NCBI RefSeq assembly: GCF_020511155.1
Contig: NZ_CP041216.1
Coordinates: 3,844,001 to 3,908,000, forward strand
Reading direction: 5' to 3'
Source: Shewanella glacialimarina
GTDB lineage: Bacteria > Pseudomonadota > Gammaproteobacteria > Enterobacterales > Shewanellaceae
DNA length: 64,000 bases
Shown: piece by piece, positions 54,901 to 64,000 of the stretch
Position numbering within the stretch: the stretch's first letter is position 1
Layout of the letters: the number at the start of each line of letters is the position of its first letter
Made by a program: the position numbers and the translations under genes
Notes under the pieces: model-generated
Database searches by the model: none
Seen by the model: only the letters and a program-made list of their open reading frames with translations
What the model was told of the DNA's origin: nothing

Positions 54901-55618
54901 ACTGACTCTCGCGGATCCAAGATTCAACCCTTTGTGGGTTTAATCGAGAGGTTGGCGGATTAACGCCATCTTCTTCTAAAATGGCGGCGATCATCGATTT
55001 GACCGTTTCCATTTTGCCTTCTTTGGAATGCACCGCTTTGGCAAGTTTTTCAATATGGCGTAAAGAGTGTTCACTGTCGCACAGGGAGAATTGACGCGCG
55101 TATGTGCGCAGCTCATTACGATTAGCTCCGGTATTAAGCAAGCTGCGATCGTTTTGGATAATCGCCCTAAATTCACGGGTATTTAATAAATTGGTGTGAG
55201 CAACATCTTGACGTTTTACTTCACGTCCAAGCTCCGCCATTGAATGGCAAATAATGGTATCGCCATTACGATTTTTAACATAATCCTCAAGCTCAAAACC
55301 ACGGGCAATAAAGCGATAGTTAACCCCTTTACCGTCACCTGCGGATGCTAATACAGCTTGATAAAGCAGCCCATCATCTTTTTGGTATTCATAAATGATG
55401 TAGCTTGAATCGTGCGGTAAATACCAGCGCTCAAAACTGTCACGCGTTGAGGGTACAACTCGACTTGGATATTCACCGTAAAACACCGGTACCAGACGTT
55501 GTAAGGTGGTTTTACCTGATGCGTTTGTCCCACAAATATTAGTGTGGCCATTTAATGCCAATTCCACCACACCGGGTAAGTGAGTGTTAATGAGCACGAT
55601 TCTTATCAAACTAGGCAT
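51938..55618 (-). CDS. SMC-like ATPase of a Mks/Wadjet condensin (MksB/JetC-like)
   Basis: A 1226-residue SMC protein, first gene of the operon. The Walker A motif GTNASGKTT is at 30-38. Two long coiled coils (about 250-530 and 605-900) flank a globular hinge-like region at about 536-602 (LLEFLRKEAVGWEHSFGKVI). The C-terminal head has the signature region SSSHGMAYLILCKFLL and Walker B VTIHWPIDELG (D1149, E1150). This is shorter than MukB (1486), as for MksB and JetC. AGGA precedes the ATG. It drives loop extrusion in related systems. It is not chromosomal SMC or RecN: the small hinge and partner genes exclude those. Confidence 0.88.
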   Translation of the reverse strand: MPSLIRIVLINTHLPGVVELALNGHTNICGTNASGKTTLQRLVPVFYGEYPSRVVPSTRDSFERWYLPHDSSYIIYEYQKDDGLLYQAVLASAGDGKGVNYRFIARGFELEDYVKNRNGDTIICHSMAELGREVKRQDVAHTNLLNTREFRAIIQNDRSLLNTGANRNELRTYARQFSLCDSEHSLRHIEKLAKAVHSKEGKMETVKSMIAAILEEDGVNPPTSRLNPQRVESWIRESQLVQGFEQIRPEFEKLEQEFNQLLSAEMRLASLSRGYRHDETLEADRQDANQTLAKELNLKLKMLDEEWKDIRDELQNEISAAKGDTQKCEHELDAIEEQHGGFLDADIEQAKADLDSLPSWRQDVENLNERHKLQTEKHQDIEAAFNGRRSKIAEQLHSELETLHKEQDTQRETRDKQRELANDDLTQLEGFWREQTDAGKAKFSEQEYQLKLTAAELKHQVDSVSYTEDEKLRLAIFDERISLADEEQESCNQKVERLTTEERKQRAKRDQANESLRIASIRVNEREQAKEDIHHMLFPQSHTLLEFLRKEAVGWEHSFGKVIAPELLHRTDLHPSVANQDSDALFGVHIDLKAIDVPDYAQSEQDLRIRLAKAEEALKSAQELQAEHEDQLIAMNDVLDKLNRELTFARTAYKNSREDLRRLFDEKRSEQQRIDQALTERKAESGKRLIQLDNELKQLKNQHVEWLSEQKSQALEARMEKNAYWQEVVGAIDNQLGQIKANIEQRRTNAKTEQKACETWYKNELKSRGVDESAILALKREIRELEAKISHAEQRRSDVLRYDDWYQHTWLSRKPKLQTQLADVKRAALALEQQLTNKTNDIKSRRADLETQRKASDAAQVEASENLTKLRAVMRKLAELKLPANKEEASGGIGERLRQGEDLLLKRDYLQGSVKQYIEHFDSVIASKSGSSLAEFWERAREESSYVNDKGIRLLDYRKLVPQLEQLLNVMVPQSLMAIREQGRIFGVDLSAYYDVLADIDRRIASQSARITREVGEELFLDGVSESAVRIRSRISELEFWPELEVFVKAFKAWKADNFSSLPDEHYTNSMRRALDIIGRAALTGGITKLLEIELRLKEGNSDLIIRTDRQLNESSSHGMAYLILCKFLLAFTRLLRGKADVTIHWPIDELGTLHHTNVKKIFDACENNNISVLGAFPNPESEVLNLFANRYIINKQTKKLQVVKPKANPLAARLNQHNAKTEELA

Positions 55619-55950
55619 GAGAGTCCTTTATTAAAACAAAACAAGCGATTCAATTCACTTCGGGATAAAGCCGGGGTAATTAATACATTAATGTCTAATG
55701 CACTGGTTTTTAAAACCACGATTTTTACACAATAGCTGGGCTTTACGTTAAATTAATCCGTCGGCGATGGCAATGATATTCCAGCATTGGATCATACTGT
55801 AAATCATCTTATGATGGCGGTTAACAAAGTAGCAATCGAGTTAAATTAAGTGAATTGTTGGTCGAGAAAAGATATTTTTTGAAGTTGCGATGAATTTAAT
55901 CTGACATCAAATGATGGTTATGGAGATAACGTTGAAAAGCACCCATAAAA
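55619..55950. other. Promoter region of the Mks operon
   Basis: About 330 bases between the SMC gene and the rplI terminator. It holds a 15-base palindrome (TGGTTTT-T-AAAACCA, 55704-55718) about 90 bases before the SMC start, a possible operator. I see no ORF or clear promoter hexamers. Confidence 0.4.
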
Positions 55951-55977
55951 AAACACCGCCTATTGGCGGTGTTCTTT
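55948..55977 (-). terminator. Intrinsic terminator of the rpsF-rplI operon
   Basis: The stem AACACCGCC/GGCGGTGTT is followed on the minus strand by seven T, about 20 bases after the rplI stop. Confidence 0.95.
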
Positions 55978-55994
55978 TAAAGCGTTAGCAATAA

Positions 55995-56447
55995 TTAAGC
56001 TTCTGCAACAACAGAAATCTTAACGATAGCTTTAACTTCAGTGTGTACTTGCACTTCAACTTCGAAGTTACCAGTAGTGCGTAAAGCACCTAAAGGTAAA
56101 CGGACTTCAGATTTAGCAAGTTCAACGCCAGCTGCAGTTACTGCATCAGCGATGTCACGGTTGCCAACTGAACCGAATAGTTTACCTTCATCACCTGCTT
56201 TAGAAGCGATAACAACGCCTTCTAATGCAGTTAATTTTTCAGCACGAGCTGTCGCTGTAGCTAGATCAGCAGCTATTTTAGCTTCTAAATCAGCACGACG
56301 AGCTTCAAATACTTCAACGTTTGCAGCATTCGCAACAACCGCTTTACCAAATGGTAAAAGGAAGTTACGTGCATAACCAGCTTTAACAGAAACTTGGTCG
56401 CCTAAGCTGCCTAAGTTTGCAATTTTGTCTAGTAGAATTACGTTCAT
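55995..56447 (-). CDS. rplI: 50S ribosomal protein L9
   Basis: A 150-residue protein of the large subunit. The N-terminal domain [32 protein letters not shown] is diagnostic, followed by the long linking helix (about 40-75) and the C-terminal domain with [19 protein letters not shown] 56447 follows GAGGA; a TTG two codons upstream is not preferred. It is the last gene of rpsF-priB-rpsR-rplI. Confidence 0.98.
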   Translation of the reverse strand: MNVILLDKIANLGSLGDQVSVKAGYARNFLLPFGKAVVANAANVEVFEARRADLEAKIAADLATATARAEKLTALEGVVIASKAGDEGKLFGSVGNRDIADAVTAAGVELAKSEVRLPLGALRTTGNFEVEVQVHTEVKAIVKISVVAEA

Positions 56448-56490
56448 TATCAAATCCTCTTTATTCGATTAGGAATTTAATACTGCTATA

Positions 56491-56730
<240 letters not shown>

Positions 56731-57033
56731 CTAAGTTTTCAATTCGACATTTTCAGCATGCAAAACTAAACGGTTTTGACCATTTCGTCCTTGTTGGAGT
56801 GAAAGAAACCCTTCAACTTCAACCTGCACACCTGCTTTTAATTTATCTGCTACGCTTTTAAAGCGTGGACCACTCAACACCACTTGTATAAGGCAGTATA
56901 CGTTTCGTAATAACTCTGCATCATACTTCTGTGACTTATGTTCTAGCGTAATAATCGTATGATTAATACCGCTGGGACTGCTCATTTGTTTTGAACGCGT
57001 AATGGTTCCAAACAAAGTTAAATGGTTATTCAC
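56731..57033 (-). CDS. priB: Primosomal replication protein N
   Basis: A 100-residue OB-fold single-strand DNA-binding protein used in replication restart with PriA and DnaT. It reads MNNHLTLFGTITRS at the N-terminus, then the conserved GINHTIITLEHKS and LKAGVQVEVEGFLSLQQGRNGQNRLVLHAE. The start is GTG 57033, 8 bases after the rpsF stop. The location between rpsF and rpsR is diagnostic of gammaproteobacteria. Confidence 0.95.
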   Translation of the reverse strand: MNNHLTLFGTITRSKQMSSPSGINHTIITLEHKSQKYDAELLRNVYCLIQVVLSGPRFKSVADKLKAGVQVEVEGFLSLQQGRNGQNRLVLHAENVELKT

Positions 57034-57041
57034 AGAGTAAA

Positions 57042-57434
57042 TTATTCAGCGTTTTCTTCAGCGCTTTCTTCGTCCATACGGTCATCAGAAGATGAACGAC
57101 GTGTTTCACGTTCGTCTCTTGCTTTTGCCATAGGTGAAGCTTCAGTAACAGCAGCTTTAGTGCGCATTACAAAGTTACGCAGAACAGCGTCGTTGAAACG
57201 GAAAGCTGTCTCTAACTCTTCAATAGACTCTGCAGTTGCTTCTACGTTCAAAAGAACATAGTGAGCTTTATGTAGGTCTTGGATTGGGTAAGCCAATTGA
57301 CGACGGCCCCAATCTTCTAAACGGTGAATTGTACCGTTAGCAGCGGTGATAACACCGGTGTAACGCTCAATCATACCTGGGACTTGTTCACTTTGATCTG
57401 GGTGAACCATAAATACGATTTCATAATGACGCAT
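57042..57434 (-). CDS. rpsF: 30S ribosomal protein S6
   Basis: A 130-residue ribosomal protein. [25 protein letters not shown] and [14 protein letters not shown] are conserved. The C-terminus is an acidic, disordered tail, as in E. coli where glutamates are added by RimK. AAGGAG precedes the ATG. First gene of the operon. Confidence 0.98.
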   Translation of the reverse strand: MRHYEIVFMVHPDQSEQVPGMIERYTGVITAANGTIHRLEDWGRRQLAYPIQDLHKAHYVLLNVEATAESIEELETAFRFNDAVLRNFVMRTKAAVTEASPMAKARDERETRRSSSDDRMDEESAEENAE

Positions 57435-57650
57435 TTATTGCTCCTTACGGTTAAGTAGCCTCTTTTCTGGCTCAGTCAGACCAATGTGGAGGCAAGGAAC
57501 GAATTAAAGTGACTGATTTGAGCGCGCGATGATACCGAAACTCCCTCACAAACTCAAGTAATAAAGTATTCTTTCCTGTGTTATTGAATACAGGTATCAT
57601 GTCGGCAGTTAAGAATGAGTTGTAATGGATAACAAGAAATAGTGATCACT

Positions 57651-58394
57651 ATGAAAAAAGCGCTGTCTATCTGCTGTTTGCTGATATTGTCTCCTTCCGC
57701 GTGGGCTTTGGTACCACCTGACTATCAAGAACCCGAAAACGGTTTTAATGCTGAAATTGAAGCAGGGTTGCAACTTAATAGTGGCAATAATGAAACCAAA
57801 AACTTCAACGGGCGTACTTATGCGACTTACGACACCCTTAATACTAAGCAAGAAGGCACCTTAAAAGCCTACTACTCTGCTGACGGAAGTGAAGCAACCT
57901 CGGAGAAATATGAGGTTTATCTACAAAGTAACTATAAATTAGAACGAGGATACGTTTTTGGCCGCGGTGAATTTACCTGGAACCAATACGGCTCGTTCAC
58001 CAAAATTTATACTATTTCCTCAGGTTATGGTTTTGATTTAATCAAAAACTATAGAACTAAACTCAGTTTAGAATTCGGTCCTGGTTATCGTTATGACTTA
58101 CCCTCTTCATCTGTTGCTGACCCTGAGCCTACGCCCAACAAAGATATTATTTTACGTTCAGCGGCTAAGTACTCTGTAAAGCTACAGGAATACACTAGTC
58201 TTAATGCCGATGTGACGGCCGAAACGGGCCAAGATAACAACACCTTGACCTTAGATATGAACTATAGAAATACCTTCATTCAAGATTGGGCATTTAAAAT
58301 TGGCGTTAACGTTAAGTATACCTCTGATGTGCCACAGGACAGCCAGAAAACGGATACAATTACGACGTTCAACTTACTGTACACATTCCAGTAA
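57651..58394 (+). CDS. DUF481 outer membrane protein, YdiY-like
   Basis: A 247-residue exported protein: signal peptide MKKALSICCLLILSPSAWA, then alternating beta strands typical of DUF481 barrels (GLQLNSGNNETKNFNGRTYATYDT, GYGFDLIKNYRTKLSLEFGPGYRYD, NADVTAETGQDNNTLTLDMNYRNTF). The C-terminal residue is Gln after FNLLYTF, an outer-membrane type ending. I chose ATG 57651; GTG 57642 is possible. Function unknown; E. coli YdiY is acid-inducible. It is monocistronic or paired with the MFS gene 47 bases downstream. Confidence 0.87.
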   Translation: MKKALSICCLLILSPSAWALVPPDYQEPENGFNAEIEAGLQLNSGNNETKNFNGRTYATYDTLNTKQEGTLKAYYSADGSEATSEKYEVYLQSNYKLERGYVFGRGEFTWNQYGSFTKIYTISSGYGFDLIKNYRTKLSLEFGPGYRYDLPSSSVADPEPTPNKDIILRSAAKYSVKLQEYTSLNADVTAETGQDNNTLTLDMNYRNTFIQDWAFKIGVNVKYTSDVPQDSQKTDTITTFNLLYTFQ

Positions 58395-58441
58395 TTACGC
58401 TTATTTAAGCGGAGTAATAAATAACCTATAGAGGCAGTGTG

Positions 58442-59851
58442 ATGACCAGTCCATTACGTAGTTTTACCTCATTATACAGTACGACCTTTATGATGGTACT
58501 GGCAGCTGGTCTTCTGACTACATATTTAGGCCTAAAGCTCACTATGATGGAAGTGCCACAAATATGGGTCGGCGGCATGATGTCTGCCTACTATATTGGT
58601 TTGGTATGTGGATCTAAAGTGGGTCATAAACTCATTGCACAAGTTGGCCATATTCGTGCCTTTGTGGCATGCGCGGGTGTGGTGACTGCATCTGCGTTAG
58701 GTCATGCATTAATTGACGACCTAACCATTTGGCTAATCCTACGTGTCCTTGTTGGCATGGGCATGATGTGTCAATACATGGTGCTTGAAAGCTGGCTTAA
58801 CGAACAATCTGAACCGAGTCAACGCGGCACCGTTTTTGCCAGTTATATGATTGTATCTTACTTGGCATTAATGGCTGGCCAAGGCGCCATTAGTTTATAC
58901 CCAGACTTAGGTATTGAACCTTTACTGCTTATCGCAATTTGTTTTGCTTTGTGTACTGTACCCATTTCAATTACACGCCGTATTCACCCAGAGCCATTAA
59001 CACCTGCACCACTTAACATGAAGCACTACTGGAAACGTGCACCACAAGCACTGACCACTATAGCTTTGGGTAGTATGATAGTAGGATGCTTTTACGGTTT
59101 AGCGCCAGCTTATGCTACTGCGCAAGGTATTGAACCTCAATCTGTCGCCTTATATATGTCATGTACTATTTTCGCAGGTCTGCTAGCCCAATGGCCTATG
59201 GGTAAACTGTCTGACTTAATGCCAAGAAGCCGCCTTATTCGCATTAACTGTGGTCTGCTTGGTATATTGGTGCTGGTTATTGCTTTGGTGCCTTTTGATG
59301 CCCAAATCTCATTAGTCTTAACAGGAATATTTGGCGTGTTGGCTTTTACACTTTATCCATTAGCCACGGCGTTAGCCAATTCTCGTATAGAGCAACATGA
59401 GCGAGTCGGATTATCGGCCACAATTTTAGTGACATTTGGTATTGGCGCCAGTATTGGCCCACTTATCGCTTCATCACTGATGCAGCACTTTGGTAACAAT
59501 ATGCTATATGGCTTTATGAGTATTTGTGCTTTCACGTTAGTTATTCGCTTATTATTTATTAATAACAAGCAAAAAGCTGAACAGGGCTCAAGTAATGACT
59601 ATGTGATGGCAGGTGGAGATTTAGTGTCATCACCATTGGCAGCCTCTTTTGACCCTAGGGTAAATGTGCAATCGGTGCAGGATCAAATGATTAATCCTGA
59701 TGATAATGCATTTGATATGGTTGGCACAGAAGACGATGTGTTAGATGATGAGCCTGATTACACCCAAGTAGTTGATGACAAAAATGATGATGTAATTAAC
59801 CACGTAGACCAAAATAATATTACAAGCCAAGTAGAAACTCGCAAAACTTAG
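58442..59851 (+). CDS. YcaD-like MFS transporter with acidic C-terminal tail
   Basis: A 469-residue major facilitator protein of twelve helices. The N-terminus LYSTTFMMVLAAGLLTTYLGLKLT and MMSAYYIGLVCGSKVGHKLI match the YcaD group. LRVLVGMGMMCQYMVLESWLNEQ is also typical. After the last helix (near 375) there is a hydrophilic tail of about 90 residues rich in Asp, Glu and Asn, longer than in E. coli YcaD. AGAGG precedes ATG 58442. Substrate unknown. Confidence 0.88.
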   Translation: MTSPLRSFTSLYSTTFMMVLAAGLLTTYLGLKLTMMEVPQIWVGGMMSAYYIGLVCGSKVGHKLIAQVGHIRAFVACAGVVTASALGHALIDDLTIWLILRVLVGMGMMCQYMVLESWLNEQSEPSQRGTVFASYMIVSYLALMAGQGAISLYPDLGIEPLLLIAICFALCTVPISITRRIHPEPLTPAPLNMKHYWKRAPQALTTIALGSMIVGCFYGLAPAYATAQGIEPQSVALYMSCTIFAGLLAQWPMGKLSDLMPRSRLIRINCGLLGILVLVIALVPFDAQISLVLTGIFGVLAFTLYPLATALANSRIEQHERVGLSATILVTFGIGASIGPLIASSLMQHFGNNMLYGFMSICAFTLVIRLLFINNKQKAEQGSSNDYVMAGGDLVSSPLAASFDPRVNVQSVQDQMINPDDNAFDMVGTEDDVLDDEPDYTQVVDDKNDDVINHVDQNNITSQVETRKT

Positions 59852-59877
59852 TCAGACATTGGGTTTAGTTGCAAACA

Positions 59878-59906
59878 CAAAAAAGCGAGCATCAGCTCGC
59901 TTTTTT
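59878..59906. terminator. Bidirectional terminator between the MFS gene and rlmB
   Basis: The 10-bp stem AAAAGCGAGC/GCTCGCTTTT (59881-59890 with 59895-59904) has an ATCA loop and T runs on both strands. Confidence 0.95.
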
Positions 59907-59925
59907 CATCACAAATTAGTGGCCG

Positions 59926-60678
59926 TTACACTAAACGTTGACGTACCGCTTCAAACAAACAGATACCAGTAGCCACAGATACATTTAAGCTTGAAACCGT
60001 TCCTGACATCGGAATAGAGATTAGCGAGTCACAGCTTTCACGGGTTAAACGACGTAAGCCCTTACCTTCCGCGCCCATAGCAATCGCTAGCGCGCCTTTA
60101 AAGTCAGCTTGATACACATTACTGTCAGCCTCACCTGCGGCGCCAACAATCCACACACCTTTGTCTTGGATGTGTCGCATTGTACGTGCCAAGTTAGTCA
60201 CTTGAAATAACGGCACAACTTCTGCTGCACCACTCGCAACTTTACTCACAACGGATGTTAGGCCAACAGAATTATCTTTAGGTACGATAACCCCGTGCGC
60301 ACCAGCTGCATCAGCGTTACGAATACAGGCGCCTAAATTATGTGGATCTGTCACACCATCGAGTATCAAGAAGAAAGGCGTTTTCTGCTCAGCACTGAGT
60401 TTATCCAGTAAAGCGTCTAACTCACTTTCAGCAAGCACTTTGGCTGCGGTTACACGCGCTACCACACCTTGGTGCTGAGTACTTTCTGCTTTTTCATCAA
60501 GCACTTTTCTCGCTGAACGCTGTGACTTAATACCCGCTTCTTGGGCTGCATTTACTAGAGGTTCTAAACGTTCATCATCGCGACCTTGCATTAGCCATAA
60601 TTCAATAACGCGCTCTGGGCTGTTTTTTAATAGGGCTTCAACGGCGTGAATACCAAAAATAACATCTTGTTTTTTCAT
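59926..60678 (-). CDS. rlmB: 23S rRNA (guanosine-2251-2'-O)-methyltransferase
   Basis: A 250-residue SpoU/TrmH enzyme. The N-terminal ribose-methylase substrate-binding domain has [17 protein letters not shown]. The three SpoU motifs are [21 protein letters not shown] (motif 1), [17 protein letters not shown] (motif 2) and [20 protein letters not shown] (motif 3). It starts 4 bases after the rnr stop, so they share a transcript, as in other gammaproteobacteria. Confidence 0.97.
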   Translation of the reverse strand: MKKQDVIFGIHAVEALLKNSPERVIELWLMQGRDDERLEPLVNAAQEAGIKSQRSARKVLDEKAESTQHQGVVARVTAAKVLAESELDALLDKLSAEQKTPFFLILDGVTDPHNLGACIRNADAAGAHGVIVPKDNSVGLTSVVSKVASGAAEVVPLFQVTNLARTMRHIQDKGVWIVGAAGEADSNVYQADFKGALAIAMGAEGKGLRRLTRESCDSLISIPMSGTVSSLNVSVATGICLFEAVRQRLV

Positions 60679-60682
60679 TTAA

Positions 60683-63259
60683 TTACTTTCTCTTACTGCT
60701 TTTGGCTTCAGCCGCTTTTGCGGTTGATTCGCTATTGTTGGCTTTATTAGCATCGGTCTTCTTAGCTTTCGATTTACTCGCTAAAGGCTTTTTAACAGCC
60801 GTTTTTTTAGCGTCGGTCTTTTTGGCGTCAGTCTTTTTTGCGTTAGGTTTTTTAACCCGAAGTTTTTTGCTAGTCGATTTTTTAGCTGGTCCCTTGTTAG
60901 CTGAATCTTTGCTAACTGCTGAGCCAGTACCTTCAGAAGCGACTTTCTTGCCACGACCTTTAGACGGTTTATCACCCTCTTTAGCGCCACGAGCAGACTT
61001 AGCTCCCTCTAACTTAACGCGATCACGCGCAGTAAGTGGCTTGTTGCTGTTGCGACGTTTGCCCTGACCTTTGCTGTTGTCACCAATCATAATTAAATCG
61101 ATTTGGCGATCATCTAGGTTAACTGCTGCCACTTTCACACTTACTGGATCACCAACTTGATAAACTTGACGGGTATTCTCACCCACTAAGCGCTGGCGCA
61201 TAGCATCAAACTGATAGTAATCACTTGCTAAGCTCGATATATGAACCAAACCATCAATGAATAAATCATTTAAGCGCACAAATAAGCCAAAGTTAGTCAC
61301 CGATGCAATTACAGCGTCAAAGTCATCACCAACATGATCTTGCATGTATTCACATTTAAGCCAGTCGCTCACATCTCGAGTCGCTTCATCTGCTCGGCGC
61401 TCAGTGGTTGAGCACTCTTCACCTAATGAATCTAACTCAGCAAGGGTATATTGAAAGCCACCGTCCTGAGTCCACTTGTCTTTAACCGTGCCTTCACTGT
61501 TAGCCAGCAGGAACTTAATCACGCGATGTAGGACAAGATCGGGATAACGTCGAATAGGTGATGTAAAGTGAGAATACTCTTCTAGGGCTAAACCAAAGTG
61601 ACCGTCATTATCTGGGCTATAAATAGCCTGGCGCATAGAGCGCAATAACATAACCTGAATAAGCTCTGCATCGGGTCTATCTGCAATTTTCAGCATAATA
61701 CCTTGGTAATCTGCTGGTGTAGGTTCTAAGCCACCTTCCATCGATAAACCACGCTCAGCGAGAAACTCTTTAAAGTTTGCTAACTTTTGCTCAGACGGCG
61801 CTTCATGCACACGGTATAACACTTCACCCTTGTTCTTTTTAACGAACTTAGCTGATGCCACATTGGCTAAAATCATACATTCTTCAATGATTTTATGCGC
61901 TTGGTTACGGCCTCTAGGCACAATCTTATCGATTTTGCGCTGTTCATTAAAAATAAATTGCGTCTCTAATGTTTCAAATGCAATGGCGCCGCGCTCAGCT
62001 CGTCGTTCATCTAAGGTTAAGTACAAAGACTGTAAACACTGTAAATGTGGGAACAATGCTTGATGTTCAGGGGCAATAACGCCACCTTCTAGCATGTCGG
62101 CAACTTGGGTATACGTGAAACGCGCATGGGAATGCATCACTGCAGGGTAAAACTTATAACCTGACAATTTACCGCTGGCCGCAATAGTCATTTCGGCCAC
62201 CATGCACAAACGATCAACATGGGGATTTAACGAACATAATCCGTTAGAAATTTTCTCTGGCAACATGGGAATAACTTGCGAAGGAAAATATACCGAATTA
62301 CCACGCTCACGAGCTTCCACATCTAATGCTGAATCTGTGCGCACATAATGGCTTACATCTGCAATAGCCACCCATAAGCGCCAGCCTCCACCTGGTTTTT
62401 TCTCCGCATAAACCGCATCATCAAAGTCACGCGCATCTTCACCATCAATAGTGACCAGTGGTAAATGACGTAAATCAACTCTGCCTTGTTTGTCTGAGTC
62501 AGGCACTTCATCAGGTATACGTTTAAGTTTTTTCTCAATAATATCTGACCAGGTATGGGGTAAATCATAATTGCGCAGTGCAATTTCAATTTCCATCCCC
62601 GGTGCCATCGTTTTACCTAGGACTTCAGTGACTTTACCGGCTGCTTTAACAAAGCGACCTGGTCGTCTTGTTAGCTCAACCACCACAACATCACCGGCAC
62701 GAGCACCGTTGTTATCTTCATTGGCAATTAAAATCTCTTGGTTGATACGGCGATCATCGGCAATGATAAATGCCATCCCGCCATCAACATGGTATCGGCC
62801 AACTAATGCTGCGCTTCGCTCTTGAACCAAACGCACAATACGCGCTTCTCGGCGACCACGACGATCTGTACCGGCTTTTTGCGCCAGCACTTTATCGCCA
62901 TGAAAATACATCAGCATGTCACGGTTATTGATAAATAAATCGTCACCGCCTTCTTCAAGCTTTAAAAAGCCGAAGCCGTCTCGGTGACCAATAATAGTGC
63001 CCGATAGTAAATCCATTTTTTCAGGTAAACCGTAGCTTTGACCACGGGTAAACACTAACTGGCCATCACGCTCCATCGCGCGTAAGCGACGACGTAAGGC
63101 TTCTAATGGCTCTTCCTCAGTTATTTTTAACGCTTCTGCGATTTTGTCACGGGTAACGGGTGACTTTTGCGCGCGCAAGTACTCTAAAATGTACTCACGG
63201 CTAGGAATAGGATTATCGTACTTGTCTTGTTCTCTCTCAAAATGAGGATCGGTGATCAT
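60683..63259 (-). CDS. rnr: Ribonuclease R with a long Lys-rich tail
   Basis: An 858-residue 3'-to-5' exoribonuclease that degrades structured RNA and helps at low temperature. Domains in order: N-terminal helix-turn-helix, two cold-shock domains ([19 protein letters not shown]), the RNB catalytic domain with [18 protein letters not shown]-type acidic residues, an S1 domain ([21 protein letters not shown]), and a basic C-terminal tail. The tail (about 780-858) is low-complexity, with repeats of KKTDA and many lysines. It is transcribed with motX upstream and rlmB downstream. Confidence 0.97.
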   Translation of the reverse strand: MITDPHFEREQDKYDNPIPSREYILEYLRAQKSPVTRDKIAEALKITEEEPLEALRRRLRAMERDGQLVFTRGQSYGLPEKMDLLSGTIIGHRDGFGFLKLEEGGDDLFINNRDMLMYFHGDKVLAQKAGTDRRGRREARIVRLVQERSAALVGRYHVDGGMAFIIADDRRINQEILIANEDNNGARAGDVVVVELTRRPGRFVKAAGKVTEVLGKTMAPGMEIEIALRNYDLPHTWSDIIEKKLKRIPDEVPDSDKQGRVDLRHLPLVTIDGEDARDFDDAVYAEKKPGGGWRLWVAIADVSHYVRTDSALDVEARERGNSVYFPSQVIPMLPEKISNGLCSLNPHVDRLCMVAEMTIAASGKLSGYKFYPAVMHSHARFTYTQVADMLEGGVIAPEHQALFPHLQCLQSLYLTLDERRAERGAIAFETLETQFIFNEQRKIDKIVPRGRNQAHKIIEECMILANVASAKFVKKNKGEVLYRVHEAPSEQKLANFKEFLAERGLSMEGGLEPTPADYQGIMLKIADRPDAELIQVMLLRSMRQAIYSPDNDGHFGLALEEYSHFTSPIRRYPDLVLHRVIKFLLANSEGTVKDKWTQDGGFQYTLAELDSLGEECSTTERRADEATRDVSDWLKCEYMQDHVGDDFDAVIASVTNFGLFVRLNDLFIDGLVHISSLASDYYQFDAMRQRLVGENTRQVYQVGDPVSVKVAAVNLDDRQIDLIMIGDNSKGQGKRRNSNKPLTARDRVKLEGAKSARGAKEGDKPSKGRGKKVASEGTGSAVSKDSANKGPAKKSTSKKLRVKKPNAKKTDAKKTDAKKTAVKKPLASKSKAKKTDANKANNSESTAKAAEAKSSKRK

Positions 63260-63294
63260 TCAATTTCCAAATCATCGGCATAATATTGTATGCC

Positions 63295-63927
63295 TTATTG
63301 CATATAAAGTTGTTGCTGCTGGGCCCTTTCAACAATACTTGTGGGCATTTTTACAGCAAGTTGTTGTAACAATGAAGTCGCTTTCTTTTGCTGACTCTCA
63401 TCATCAAAAATACTGTTATAAAGCCAATGATAGCCCATTTCGTAATCTTTTGGGCTGCCATAACCTTCAGCAAACAGTTTAACTAACATCATACGTGCAT
63501 TTACATCACCATTCGCTGCTGCAGGTAATGTGTATTGCACTGAACGATGTCGATCTTTTACCACCAGTTGTCCTCGGTAGTAATAATCAGCTAATTTTAA
63601 CATAGCTTCGGCACTACCTTGCTCGGCGGCCGTTTGTAATATTGCTATTCCACGAGCAGGATGTGCTTTAACACACACGCCGTGATTTAACATTTCGCCC
63701 CATAAAAATTGATATAAGGGCTGCTGTAGCACTTCTGCTCTAGCTTCAATATCTTGCACTAACTGACACTCATCAAGCTTCACACGTTGAAGATATTGAT
63801 TACTGCGGATCAGATTAATGAGTTGTTCATCGCTATAAATATCATAGGCGCCAGAGACAGCCTTGGCAATTTGAATAGAATAACTAAATAATAACGTGAA
63901 TATGAGAAGCAATGAAAGCCGTAACAT
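63295..63927 (-). CDS. motX: Sodium-type flagellar motor protein MotX
   Basis: A 210-residue periplasmic protein required for the Na+-driven polar flagellar motor, forming the T ring with MotY. It has a signal peptide (LLLIFTLLFSYSIQIAKA) followed by Sel1/TPR-like repeats: GIAILQTAAEQGSAEAMLKLADYYYRG and ARMMLVKLFAEGYGSPKDYE. The pattern QYLQRVKLDECQLVQDIEARA and FLWGEMLNHGVCVK, with three cysteines, matches Vibrio MotX. The end MPTSIVERAQ is also conserved. Its place just upstream of rnr is the same as in Vibrio. AGAG precedes the ATG. Confidence 0.93.
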   Translation of the reverse strand: MLRLSLLLIFTLLFSYSIQIAKAVSGAYDIYSDEQLINLIRSNQYLQRVKLDECQLVQDIEARAEVLQQPLYQFLWGEMLNHGVCVKAHPARGIAILQTAAEQGSAEAMLKLADYYYRGQLVVKDRHRSVQYTLPAAANGDVNARMMLVKLFAEGYGSPKDYEMGYHWLYNSIFDDESQQKKATSLLQQLAVKMPTSIVERAQQQQLYMQ

Positions 63928-64000
63928 AAAAATTCTCTATGACAGTTTGATTATCTTATTAATCGGCCGCGACACATTTTTCTTAAGGACTGAACCAATA

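Noticed and set aside
60702-61067. Hydrophobic 121-residue plus-strand ORF opposite the end of rnr
   Set aside because: It is the antisense of the lysine codons in the RNase R tail, which read as Phe and Leu on the other strand.

Overview
The window is a stretch of chromosome from a marine gammaproteobacterium, most likely Shewanella and probably one of its lower-GC, cold-water lineages. The assignment rests on gene content and order seen here: motX-rnr-rlmB, rpsF-priB-rpsR-rplI, prfB-lysS, pit with a TIGR00153 partner and a YgiM-like SH3 protein, a PutA without the N-terminal DNA-binding domain, secreted S46, S9 and S8 peptidases, a KatB-type catalase, and AT-rich intergenic DNA. I found no tRNA, rRNA, insertion sequence, integrase or CRISPR array. 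Most of the window reads as stable core chromosome with a few accessory insertions.

Layout. 1-5990: the 3' end of a TolC-like gene, then lysS and prfB (the latter with its programmed +1 frameshift), a pentapeptide-repeat potassium channel and a chromate transporter. 6000-10140: rlmC with an OhrR-type MarR regulator, a small YjfB-like protein, a two-domain lysozyme inhibitor, a SpoIIAA-like protein, and a TMEM165/GDT1-family manganese exporter preceded by a clear yybP-ykoY manganese riboswitch. 10370-17200: an aromatic amino acid permease, an S46 dipeptidyl-peptidase, an RluF-like pseudouridine synthase, a DUF998 membrane protein and an NhaC antiporter. 17200-24850: putA, the SH3/Pit/PhoU-like phosphate cluster and a CYTH triphosphatase. 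24850-32900: a methyltransferase, a patatin phospholipase, an orphan solute-binding protein, a class-C-type serine hydrolase, katB with a possible leader peptide, and a menI-like thioesterase.

33000-38850 is a surface and biofilm region. It holds a secreted subtilisin with P and PKD domains, a csgB-like nucleator, a very long csgA-like amyloid protein with about twenty 22-residue repeats, and a CsgD/LuxR-type regulator. Two direct repeats resembling a CsgD box lie upstream of csgBA. The curli export genes csgEFG are not present. 39000-48860 carries yjdF, serA, ygfZ, a DPP4-like peptidase, fbp, a TPR protein and a DAACS symporter with unusual binding-site residues.

49126-55618 is the main accessory system: four overlapping or nearly touching genes for an SMC ATPase of the MukB/MksB/JetC type, a MukE-like subunit, a kleisin-like subunit and a TOPRIM protein. 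This is a MksBEFG/Wadjet-type condensin-nuclease operon, a class known to act against plasmids. It sits between a core transporter and the ribosomal protein operon. The window ends with rpsF-priB-rpsR-rplI, a DUF481 outer-membrane protein, a YcaD-like MFS transporter, rlmB, rnr and the sodium-driven flagellar motor gene motX.

All functional calls come from motif and family recognition by eye; no database search was run.
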